From positions 1-38,673 of IMG/VR virus record IMGVR_UViG_3300033141_003634: a stretch of 38,673 nucleotides of DNA, one strand, 5' to 3'. The notes under the pieces were generated by a model. It saw only the letters and a program-made list of their open reading frames with translations. It was not told the DNA's origin and made no database searches. The first letter of the stretch is position 1. Every line of letters starts with the position of its first letter. The DNA comes from a virus. Position numbers and translations under genes: made by a program. Shown one piece after another: positions 29,257 through 35,023 of this stretch.

Positions 29257-30101
29257 ACCACACTGGAATCGAATGGGCGGCGTACACGTGGAATCCCATT
29301 ACGGGCTGCTCGCCAATTTCTGCGGGCTGTGAGCATTGTTACGCTCGGCGGATGGCGTACCGCCTGCGTGGACGCTGTGGTTATCCCGGCGACGATCCGT
29401 TCAAGCCCACATTTCACCCAAGTAGATTGGACGAGCCGCGAAAGCTGAAGAAGCCATCATTGATTTTCGTCTGTTCGATGGGCGATCTGTTTCACTGCGA
29501 AGTGAGATACGAATGGCATTTGGAAATCTTCCAAGCAATGGCGACTGCGGGGCATCATCATTATCTAATCCTGACGAAGCGACCTATGCTGGCGCGGGTG
29601 TTCTTTCAGACCTGTGAGGATTGGCATCCAGCGGAATGGCCGAACGTGTGGCTCGGTGTGTCCGTGGAGAATCGAAAGGCGGCGGACTTACGCATTCCCC
29701 GATTGCTGAAGCTGCCCGTCGCAGGGCGTTTCGTTTCCATTGAGCCGATGTTGGGAGCAGTGAATATCCGCCCATGGTTGCTGCCCAGATGTCAAGCGTG
29801 TGGTGATTGGTTTTTGCGCGGCCGGGAATCGCATGCCTATTACGACGCGGATGGTCAGCCTTCGCCATGCGGGCCGGTTACTCCCGGTCTCAACTGGGTC
29901 ATCTGCGGCGGCGAGACCGGCCCGGACGCCAGGCCGATGAACCCCGATTGGGCGCGTGACTTGCGCGATCAGTGCCACGCCGCCGGCGTGCCGTTTTTTT
30001 TCAAGCGCATGGGCGCGGGGCGGGAAACGCCGGACGATCTGAAGGTGCGCGAAGTGCCAGAGCAGTTAACTCACTACGTTGGAGCGGAGGGCGTAAAATG
30101 A
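29253..30101 (+). CDS. Phage Gp37/Gp68 family protein (DUF5131)
   Basis: A 282-residue protein, ATG 29253, overlapping the methyltransferase stop (ATGA). The start has the family's hallmark GIEWAAYTWNPITGCSPIS, followed by GCEHCYARRMA, a Cys set similar to radical-SAM iron-sulfur sites. Later motifs include IFVCSMGDLFH, YLILTKRP, WLGVSVENRK, VSIEPMLGAV and WVICGGETGPDARPM, all typical of the Gp37/Gp68 (DUF5131) family found in phages and genomic islands. The chemistry is unknown to me. It sits directly after a methyltransferase, so a link with DNA or RNA modification is possible but unproven. Confidence 0.88.
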   Translation: MNHTGIEWAAYTWNPITGCSPISAGCEHCYARRMAYRLRGRCGYPGDDPFKPTFHPSRLDEPRKLKKPSLIFVCSMGDLFHCEVRYEWHLEIFQAMATAGHHHYLILTKRPMLARVFFQTCEDWHPAEWPNVWLGVSVENRKAADLRIPRLLKLPVAGRFVSIEPMLGAVNIRPWLLPRCQACGDWFLRGRESHAYYDADGQPSPCGPVTPGLNWVICGGETGPDARPMNPDWARDLRDQCHAAGVPFFFKRMGAGRETPDDLKVREVPEQLTHYVGAEGVK

Positions 30102-31153
30102 AAACTTATCAACTACGTTACGGAGGGCCGGAAAACTGGCGGGACGTGCCAGTGCCAAAGAGCTGCGAATTCACTATCGGGCCGGCGTACAACGCCGTTG
30201 AGGGCGTGCCGAACTTCGTGTACGTCAATCTGATGAATATGCCGCTTGAGCCGGATTGTGATTACTATCGCAAGCTCTACTACCCTGACGTAGACGGCGG
30301 CGAAGAAACCGTCGCGATGAACGTGTACTGGCAGGTCGCCCGCCAGCAGAAAGGACTGGTGATCGGTGCGCCGCTACCGCATGACGACGGCTTTTACCGG
30401 GCCGGCAAGACGGTGTTCCTTCCATATCAGCGCAGCGCTAACACGTGGGCAATGAATCCCAACTGCGTGGCCGTGCTGCGCTACTGGCAGGATGTGATCG
30501 ACCGGGCGGCCCAGATGGGCAACGGCTGCGTCTTCCTCGATGAATGGACGGTCATGTACACCGACGGCGTGCTGGACAACAAGGCCAACTCATACCTGGT
30601 CCGGCCAGAGCCAAGCCACGCCCGTGGGCATCTGTCCCGTGTCGCCGAACGGCTTGCTAGGGCCATGAAGCTCACCATTGACTTCGCCCAGTTCCGCCAC
30701 AACAACAGGCTGAACATCATCACCAATTCCATCGGCGGTATGACGCGCGGCGGCTACCGGGAACTGTGGTGGGACATATTCTCGGACCGGACGAGCATTT
30801 ACGGCGTGATGGCCGAGATGGCCCAGAGCGAATTGGCCACATCGGACCTGCCGTACTGGAACCGCGTTTGCGAGGACATTGAGCAGGTGCGGGACATGGA
30901 CCTGCTGTTCTGCTCACGGACCAGCGGCGACGCCCGAGGCACTGCTGCATGGCACCACATGGCTGCGCCTCTGGCCCTGACGTACTGCGCCGAGAGCTAC
31001 ACGCAACCGTATCCGCAGCACCGGTGGGAGGGCGAACATAGTCCTCTGATCGAGCGCAACGGGCTGCTGATCCGTGCCATCGGCGGTACGCTGTTCGTTG
31101 CGCCTGCCCAGGGCGGCGACGTATCCAAGATCGAGGTAATCACCAATGAGTGA
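30098..31153 (+). CDS. Unknown 351-residue protein, possibly TIM-barrel-like
   Basis: A 351-residue protein, ATG 30098, coupled to the previous gene (ATGA). It has a regular alternation of strands and helices. Segments such as NGCVFLDEWTVMYTD, AERLARAMKLTIDFAQF and LNIITNSIGGMTRGGYRELWW resemble putative glycoside-hydrolase-like TIM barrels, where a strand ending in LDE is followed by a strand ending in Asn. Several Trp/Tyr could line a sugar-binding groove. It has no signal peptide. Its place, between a Gp37/Gp68 gene and the replication gene, gives no further clue. I cannot assign a family, so the barrel idea is tentative. Confidence 0.5.
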   Translation: MKTYQLRYGGPENWRDVPVPKSCEFTIGPAYNAVEGVPNFVYVNLMNMPLEPDCDYYRKLYYPDVDGGEETVAMNVYWQVARQQKGLVIGAPLPHDDGFYRAGKTVFLPYQRSANTWAMNPNCVAVLRYWQDVIDRAAQMGNGCVFLDEWTVMYTDGVLDNKANSYLVRPEPSHARGHLSRVAERLARAMKLTIDFAQFRHNNRLNIITNSIGGMTRGGYRELWWDIFSDRTSIYGVMAEMAQSELATSDLPYWNRVCEDIEQVRDMDLLFCSRTSGDARGTAAWHHMAAPLALTYCAESYTQPYPQHRWEGEHSPLIERNGLLIRAIGGTLFVAPAQGGDVSKIEVITNE

Positions 31154-31994
31154 GGGCAAGTCCCCGGCTTTCCAATTCTACCCGGCGGACTTCCTGGCCG
31201 ACGCCAACGTCGCCGGCATGACCTGTGCCCAGGTGGGGGCGTACATACGCCTGCTGTGCCACTGCTGGCTGGAGGGCAGCCTGCCCGACGATGACCGCGT
31301 GCTGGCGAAGCTATCCGGTGCGGGGGCTAAATGGAAGGCGATGCGCGCGGTGGTGATGCGCCCGTTCAACGAAACCCAAATCGAACCTTTGTCGGGACAA
31401 AATCGAGTCCGTCCAAAGGTCGTTTTTCGGCACAAGCGACTTGATGAGGAACGTCGCAAGCAGCTGGAATTACGGCAGTTACGGAAAACCGCCGCCGAAA
31501 GGCGCTGGTGCAAATGCAATGCAAATGCAATGCAAGTGCAATGCTCTTCATCTTCACCTTCCCTAAAAGAGGGAAGGATACATCCCCATAAAGAGTTACC
31601 TAGTAAAGCGCAATCAGCGTACCACAGGGGCGCTGCGCTTGAAAAAAGGGGGGGGGAGGGCGGAAAGACGGGGGGCCAGGGGGACCACGAGGGCCGGGGG
31701 GACCGAGAACGGGGGACCGAGGGGCCGTCAGGCTCGACAGCAGCCGAACACGCTGCCCGTGCACACCGGCGGATCGCCGCTCTGCTGCGGGCGGATTCGG
31801 GGGGCCGAGAACGGATCATGGGATGGCTGGTGCAGGTCTATCGCTGGTGTCAGCAGCAGCAGCGGTCCTACGGGGCGGAGCTTGACTGGCTCCAGCGCCA
31901 GGCCGTTGACATCGCCGACGCAATGACCGCAGGCAAGGTCCATAGGCCGGTCGCTGTCTGGCGGGCGCGCATAGGTCGGCGTTATGGGCTGTGA
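31146..31994 (+). CDS. Replication protein, DUF1376/YdaU-like, with internal iterons
   Basis: A 282-residue protein that overlaps the previous gene by 8 bp. The N-terminal ~85 residues match the DUF1376 (YdaU) domain: FQFYPADFLAD, MTCAQVGAYIRLLCHCWLEG, LPDDDRVLAKLSG. That domain occurs in phage and prophage replication-initiation proteins. The middle is low complexity and contains both the iterons (31509-31544) and a long G-rich stretch. The C-terminal ~75 residues are helical (IAALLRADSGGRERIMGWLV, WLQRQAVDIADAM). By analogy with lambda O, the protein may bind the repeats in its own gene to start replication. No helicase is seen nearby, so host DnaB is probably recruited. Confidence 0.75.
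   Translation: MSEGKSPAFQFYPADFLADANVAGMTCAQVGAYIRLLCHCWLEGSLPDDDRVLAKLSGAGAKWKAMRAVVMRPFNETQIEPLSGQNRVRPKVVFRHKRLDEERRKQLELRQLRKTAAERRWCKCNANAMQVQCSSSSPSLKEGRIHPHKELPSKAQSAYHRGAALEKRGGEGGKTGGQGDHEGRGDRERGTEGPSGSTAAEHAARAHRRIAALLRADSGGRERIMGWLVQVYRWCQQQQRSYGAELDWLQRQAVDIADAMTAGKVHRPVAVWRARIGRRYGL
31509..31544 (+). repeat. Iterons (3 x 11 bp), putative replication origin
   Basis: TGCAAATGCAA at 31509-31519 and 31520-31530, TGCAAGTGCAA at 31531-31541, then TGC. The 11-bp period equals about one helix turn, so a bound protein array would face one side. They lie inside the replication gene, as the lambda iterons lie in O. Confidence 0.65.
31648..31725 (+). other. G-rich tract with quadruplex potential
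   Basis: A run of nine G follows six A, and then GGG, GGGGGG, GGGGG, GGG, GGGGGG, GGGGG and GGGG runs lie within 78 bp on the coding strand. This has several possible G-quadruplex combinations. It lies ~105 bp after the iterons in the same gene, and downstream codons remain in frame. Confidence 0.55.
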
Positions 31995-32009
31995 ATCAGG
32001 AGACACCAC

Positions 32010-32663
32010 ATGGACTGGCGGAAAACCTCAATATCGCCACAGGGAGCGTCAGAAGTCGCAGGTTTAACGATCGACGAAAAGCCGATCCTTTCTCCCTCGC
32101 CATGTTCCGAGATCGTTGATTCCGGGGCGTCTCAGGGGCATGTAGGGGCTTTGAATCCCTCCAGGCCGACGCCGCGAAGGGACTTTGGTATGAATTACGA
32201 TACGAAGTGTGACAAGCAGAGCGTCAGCTTCCGCGCGTATGGTCTGCCCAGGCCGGGCGGATCGAAAAGGGCCTTCGTGAACCCCAGGACGGGGCGGGTG
32301 GTTGTCACGGACGACTGTAAACAGAACCGCACGTGGCGCGAGGCGGTCAAGGCCGCGTACCTGGCCGTCTGCGCCGGCGGCGGTGAACCGCTGGCAGGAC
32401 CGTTGCGTCTGGAACTGACGTTCCTGCTGCCTCGACCCAAGGGCCACTGGGGCACAGGGCGCGACGCTGAGAAATTGAGGCCCTCGGCGCCTAGGTGGCC
32501 GGCGGTTCGGCCGGACTTGACCAAGCTGATTCGCAGCACCGAGGATGCGTTAAGTGGTCTGGCGTGGCGGGACGATGCGCAGATCGTCGAACAGATCGCG
32601 CGGAAGGTCTACTGCGTGGGGCCGCAGCCGCCCGGTGCGTGGATCATGGTTTGTCGGGCATAG
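32010..32663 (+). CDS. rusA: RusA-like Holliday-junction resolvase
   Basis: A 217-residue protein from ATG 32010 behind CAGGAGAC. The RusA domain is in the C-terminal ~155 residues. It starts near the second ATG (32190, residue 61) with FRAYGLPRPGGSKRAFVNPR, and carries RPDLTKLIRSTEDALSG and WRDDAQIVEQ: D169, K172, D179 and D188/D189 correspond to the catalytic acids and Lys of RusA. T171 replaces the second Asp of the usual PDLDN, a variation I have seen in other phage RusA proteins. The first 60 residues are Ser/Pro-rich and do not resemble RusA, so 32190 might be the true start. It resolves recombination or replication junctions. Confidence 0.8.
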   Translation: MDWRKTSISPQGASEVAGLTIDEKPILSPSPCSEIVDSGASQGHVGALNPSRPTPRRDFGMNYDTKCDKQSVSFRAYGLPRPGGSKRAFVNPRTGRVVVTDDCKQNRTWREAVKAAYLAVCAGGGEPLAGPLRLELTFLLPRPKGHWGTGRDAEKLRPSAPRWPAVRPDLTKLIRSTEDALSGLAWRDDAQIVEQIARKVYCVGPQPPGAWIMVCRA

Positions 32664-32669
32664 TGGCAT

Positions 32670-32762
32670 TCACTGCCAGGGCCGGCGCTGTAGCAGCAGC
32701 CACAGCACCACGCCGATTAGAAGCAGCAGGGCCGCGGCAAGGATACGGAGCATCTGGCTCAT
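32670..32762 (-). CDS. Tiny single-helix membrane protein (30 aa)
   Basis: A 31-codon frame on the reverse strand, one base after the stop of the 88-residue gene. The product is almost only a membrane helix: an N-terminal MSQMLRI, then AAALLLLIGVVLWLLLQ, then RRPWQ. The basic end would stay in the cytoplasm. The tight spacing suggests it is the third gene of the operon starting at 33366. The ribosome site is weak, so it depends on coupled translation. It could be a small regulatory or toxic membrane peptide; the sequence shows only the membrane segment. Confidence 0.4.
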   Translation of the reverse strand: MSQMLRILAAALLLLIGVVLWLLLQRRPWQ

Positions 32763-32763
32763 T

Positions 32764-33030
32764 TCAGAACGCGCAGTGGCTGCGCCGGGCGATCACGGTT
32801 TCTGCCCACTCGCGGAGTAAATCAGGCGCAGTAACCGCCTGCCGTCCGAACATACGCAGGTGTTCGCGTGGCTGGAAATACGCCCGAACGTCCTCTGGGG
32901 AGCTGAACCGATCACCGGCATCATAACCGGTCATATCGGACACCACATCCAGAGAACGCCCGCTGGCGATCCAGCGCTGACGGGCCTCGTCATTCACACG
33001 CCGTGCCTCGCTGTAGGTTCTGATCCTCAT
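32764..33030 (-). CDS. Hypothetical protein (88 aa), reverse-strand operon
   Basis: An 88-residue protein read from ATG 33030 behind AGAGGGC. The first half is charged and helical (RTYSEARRVNDEARQRWIA), the second has FSSPEDVRAYFQPREHLRM and TAPDLLREWAETVIARR. I do not recognise the family. It lies between the 81-residue gene and the 30-residue membrane peptide, all on the reverse strand, and is probably expressed from the promoter at 33415-33442. Confidence 0.55.
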   Translation of the reverse strand: MRIRTYSEARRVNDEARQRWIASGRSLDVVSDMTGYDAGDRFSSPEDVRAYFQPREHLRMFGRQAVTAPDLLREWAETVIARRSHCAF

Positions 33031-33068
33031 TTGCGTGCCCTCTATCTGCCCGCCTGTCCATTAGCCCC

Positions 33069-33097
33069 GACGCGGGCGGGCGTAGCGCCGGGGTCCT
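33069..33097 (-). promoter_or_regulatory. Small hairpin between two reverse-strand genes
   Basis: On the reverse strand, CCCCGGCGC and GCGTCGGGG can form a 9-bp stem (one G-T pair) around an 11-nt loop. It lies in the 90-bp gap between the 81- and 88-residue genes. There is no T run; it may reduce expression of the downstream genes. Confidence 0.4.
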
Positions 33098-33120
33098 ATG
33101 TCCCGCGGTGGCTGGCCCGC

Positions 33121-33366
33121 TCATGCCTCGCGCATGTGATACGGCCGACCGACGCTGTTCAATCCGTTCAGCCGCCGATCATACACATACGCGCGGAAAT
33201 ATCCGCTCAGGCCCGGCTCGCCGGTGGTCCGCCGGGCGACAGCCCGCTGGCCATGCAGACGCCTGGCGACGTGCTCGGCTGCCTCCTCGATGGTTCTGCC
33301 GCGGCAATGCAGGTCGACGCTGCTGCCGCGCTCACGGGCTAGGTACCTATTCTGTCTGGTGCTCAT
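33121..33366 (-). CDS. Hypothetical protein (81 aa), reverse-strand operon
   Basis: An 81-residue basic protein, starting at ATG 33366 with AGGAG 7 nt before it (ATG 33372 is too close). It contains TIEEAAEHVARRLHGQRAVA followed by GLSGYFRAYVYDRR and GLNSVGRPYHMREA. The last block, G-L-N-S-V-G-x-P-x-H-x-x-E-A, feels like a conserved small phage/plasmid family, but I cannot name it. The pattern of a helix and three strands could be a small DNA-binding or dimerisation fold. It is the first gene behind a near-consensus promoter. Confidence 0.62.
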   Translation of the reverse strand: MSTRQNRYLARERGSSVDLHCRGRTIEEAAEHVARRLHGQRAVARRTTGEPGLSGYFRAYVYDRRLNGLNSVGRPYHMREA

Positions 33367-33414
33367 CGTCATTCTCCTGTTCGTAGTTACCCCTGTTTGC
33401 CAGATCACACATTA

Positions 33415-33442
33415 AATATAGCACACCGATATTAGTTGTCAA
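33415..33442 (-). promoter_or_regulatory. Sigma70-type promoter for the reverse-strand operon
   Basis: On the reverse strand: TTGACA (33442-33437), a 16-nt spacer, and TATATT (33420-33415). The -35 is perfect and the -10 matches 5 of 6. The predicted start is about 40 nt before the 81-residue gene. A short hairpin with T run (GCAAA / TTTGC, 33455-33480) lies just upstream and may end the repressor transcript. Confidence 0.65.
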
Positions 33443-33495
33443 ATAAAACGTTCCATAAAAATGCAAAGATTTTTTGCGCCCTAAGCCCTTGCCAA

Positions 33496-33726
33496 TTAGA
33501 TAGTTAGCGTTTTCCCGCGACGGCGAGGTGGAAATCGTTTCGCCAAATCGACCAGATTTACCTCTAAAACCTCGGCGATTCTGGCCGCGTGGGACAGGTC
33601 AGGCTGATGCACGCCATGTTCCCACAGCGAAACTAGGCCCTGGCTGACGCCCACGGCCTTGGCGAACTGCTGCTGGGTCAAGCCGCGTCGCTGCCGCAAT
33701 CTCCGTATAAGATGCCCACCGTTCAT
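33496..33726 (-). CDS. CI-like repressor (XRE HTH, 76 aa)
   Basis: A 76-residue protein from ATG 33726. Residues ~5-60 form a canonical XRE/Cro-CI helix-turn-helix: LIRRLRQRRGLTQQQFAKAV, GVSQGLVSLWEHGVHQP (recognition helix SQGLVSLWEHG), DLSHAARIAEVLEVNLVDL. The basic C-terminal tail (RRRGKTLT) may contact DNA. It lacks the self-cleavage domain of lambda CI, so induction would not go through RecA-driven cleavage of this protein. A strong promoter lies so close upstream that the mRNA should begin at or within a few bases of the ATG (leaderless), like lambda cI. It most likely maintains lysogeny. Confidence 0.78.
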   Translation of the reverse strand: MNGGHLIRRLRQRRGLTQQQFAKAVGVSQGLVSLWEHGVHQPDLSHAARIAEVLEVNLVDLAKRFPPRRRGKTLTI

Positions 33727-33732
33727 ACTGAT

Positions 33733-33761
33733 ATTATACAACGATCTAATATTGTCGTCAA
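33733..33761 (-). promoter_or_regulatory. Near-consensus promoter giving a leaderless repressor mRNA
   Basis: On the reverse strand: TTGACG (33761-33756), a 17-nt spacer, TATAAT (33738-33733). Only one of the 12 hexamer bases differs from consensus. The repressor ATG begins 6 nt after the -10 box, about where transcription should start, leaving no room for a ribosome site. Confidence 0.75.
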
Positions 33762-34223
33762 GAGCAGCTTGTTGAGGATCGTTGAACCGCGCGCATGTGT
33801 GCTACATTTCTGAACATTTGTAACACAATATGAAACACGGGACGCCTAGAACGGCCCCAAACCGCCCTTAGATGGCCTTGGAGGCCGTCGGCCCTGTAAC
33901 ACGGTGAAACACAACACCCCAGCTGGCCGGCGGCGCACGTCGCGGCGGGTACACCAAATAGGCCCCCAAATAGCGCCCCAAGGGGACACCAAATGTATAC
34001 CCCTCTGCGGGCAAGTGTGCGCGTAAGTGTGCGCGTACGTGTGTGTTTTCGTGTATCCGGTCAGAGAAGGTGAGTGACCTGGTGAGTGACCAAGTCACTC
34101 ACTTTCGGCTTTTCCAACGCTTTTCCAACGTTTCCAACCCCCCCCCAGGGGCGCTTGACACCGCGGCAGCAATGTGCTAGGATTTTATGACGGCTCGACG
34201 GGGGACGCCGTGCGAGATGACGC
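33742..34223. promoter_or_regulatory. Repeat-rich control region between repressor and terminase genes
   Basis: 482 bp with no convincing gene. CAACGATC at 33739-33746 and GATCGTTG at 33777-33784 form an inverted pair beside the repressor promoter. TGTAACAC/TGAAACAC pairs occur at 33819-33838 and 33895-33912. A 12-bp tandem repeat AAGTGTGCGCGT lies at 34013-34036. GGTGAGTGACC occurs at 34069 and 34081, the second forming a 9-bp hairpin (loop CAA) with 34094-34102. TTTCCAAC occurs three times (34111, 34122, 34131). The start of the late promoter follows. These look like operator, termination and protein-binding sites. Confidence 0.5.
34155..34183 (+). promoter_or_regulatory. Promoter before the terminase/virion genes
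   Basis: TTGACA at 34155-34160, a 17-nt spacer, and TAGGAT at 34178-34183. The -35 is perfect and the -10 matches 4 of 6. It would start transcription near 34190, ~35 nt before the first gene of the packaging block. Confidence 0.6.
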
Positions 34224-34622
34224 ATGGCGAACGAAATCCGCCTCAACCGACCCGACCTGCTAGGTTCCACCATCTACTGCATCCTCCGCCGCGAATCCGA
34301 CCGCTACGTCTGGGTTCCCGGCAATTCCGCGTTCGAGGCGCCCGGCACGTGGGACGCGTCGCGCGTGGGGGAGTGTGACATCGCCCTGACCGAATCGCCG
34401 GCCAACTCCGGCCAGTTCTCTGCGGACATGCCCAATGTGGCGGAGGACGAGTACTACATCGAATATTTCCAGCAGGCTGGGGCGTCCCCCGCGCTGGCCG
34501 ACACCGACACCTACCTGGGCGGCGAGACCTATCAGTGGGATGGGCATTGGCTTCGACCGCGGCACCATGAGCACAACCCGAACCGGCAGTACGGGTTGGC
34601 GACGACCGTTCCGGGAGCGTAG
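34224..34622 (+). CDS. Hypothetical protein before the terminase (132 aa)
   Basis: A 132-residue protein, ATG 34224, with only a weak ribosome site (GGGGGA further upstream). It is rich in Asp, Glu, Gly and Tyr and probably beta (STIYCILRRESDRYVWVPG, FEAPGTWDASRVGECDIAL, EYYIEYFQQAG). Its C-terminus is Gly/His/Arg-rich. This composition resembles small virion or fibre-associated proteins more than DNA-binding proteins. It opens the transcript that includes terminase, so it may be a late protein. The family is unknown. Confidence 0.6.
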   Translation: MANEIRLNRPDLLGSTIYCILRRESDRYVWVPGNSAFEAPGTWDASRVGECDIALTESPANSGQFSADMPNVAEDEYYIEYFQQAGASPALADTDTYLGGETYQWDGHWLRPRHHEHNPNRQYGLATTVPGA

Positions 34623-34627
34623 CGGCG

Positions 34628-35023
34628 ATGGGGCTGAACGACAAGCAGCGGCGGTTCGTCGATGAGTACCTGGTGGACTGCAACGCCACACAGGCGGCCA
34701 TCCGTGCCGGGTACAGTTGCCGCACGGCCTACAGCCTCGGCCAGCGATTGCTGAAACAGCCCCGAATCCGCCAGGCCCTGCAGGCCGCGCGCCAGCGGCA
34801 GGCCCAGCGTTGCCAGATCGAGGCGGACGAGGTGGTCCGGCGGTTGACGGACATCGCGCGGATGGACCCTCAGCAGCTTGAGCAGTACGGCGGGAAGCTC
34901 TCGGACGTGGTCAAGGCGCTGAGACATTTAGGCGAGCACCTGGGCTTGTTCGGCTCGGCGGACCAGCAGCGGACGAACGTACCGCAGATACATATCGAGC
35001 TATACCGTGGAGAGCAGGATTGA
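34628..35023 (+). CDS. terS: Terminase small subunit
   Basis: A 131-residue protein, ATG 34628. The N-terminus has the Terminase_2 pattern: LNDKQRRFVDEYLVDCNATQ, then AAIRAGYSCRTAYSLGQRLL and IRQALQAARQRQ, a helix-turn-helix DNA-binding region. A helical oligomerisation segment follows (EVVRRLTDIARMDP, VVKALRHLGEHLGLFG). It recognises the packaging site in phage DNA and passes it to the large subunit, whose gene overlaps its end by 17 bp. Confidence 0.88.
   Translation: MGLNDKQRRFVDEYLVDCNATQAAIRAGYSCRTAYSLGQRLLKQPRIRQALQAARQRQAQRCQIEADEVVRRLTDIARMDPQQLEQYGGKLSDVVKALRHLGEHLGLFGSADQQRTNVPQIHIELYRGEQD

Noticed and set aside
29509-29868. Small antisense frames within the Gp37/Gp68 gene
   Set aside because: They have no ribosome sites or motifs, and the forward frame has strong family motifs throughout.
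31642-31656. A programmed frameshift at the A6G9 tract
   Set aside because: The A-AAA-AAG heptamer is not in the frame needed for -1 slippage, and the original frame continues with a sensible helical C-terminus to the normal stop.
33868-34098. A 76-codon reverse frame in the control region
   Set aside because: Its sequence is made of the short DNA repeats, it lacks a ribosome site and shows no known motif. I treat the region as non-coding.
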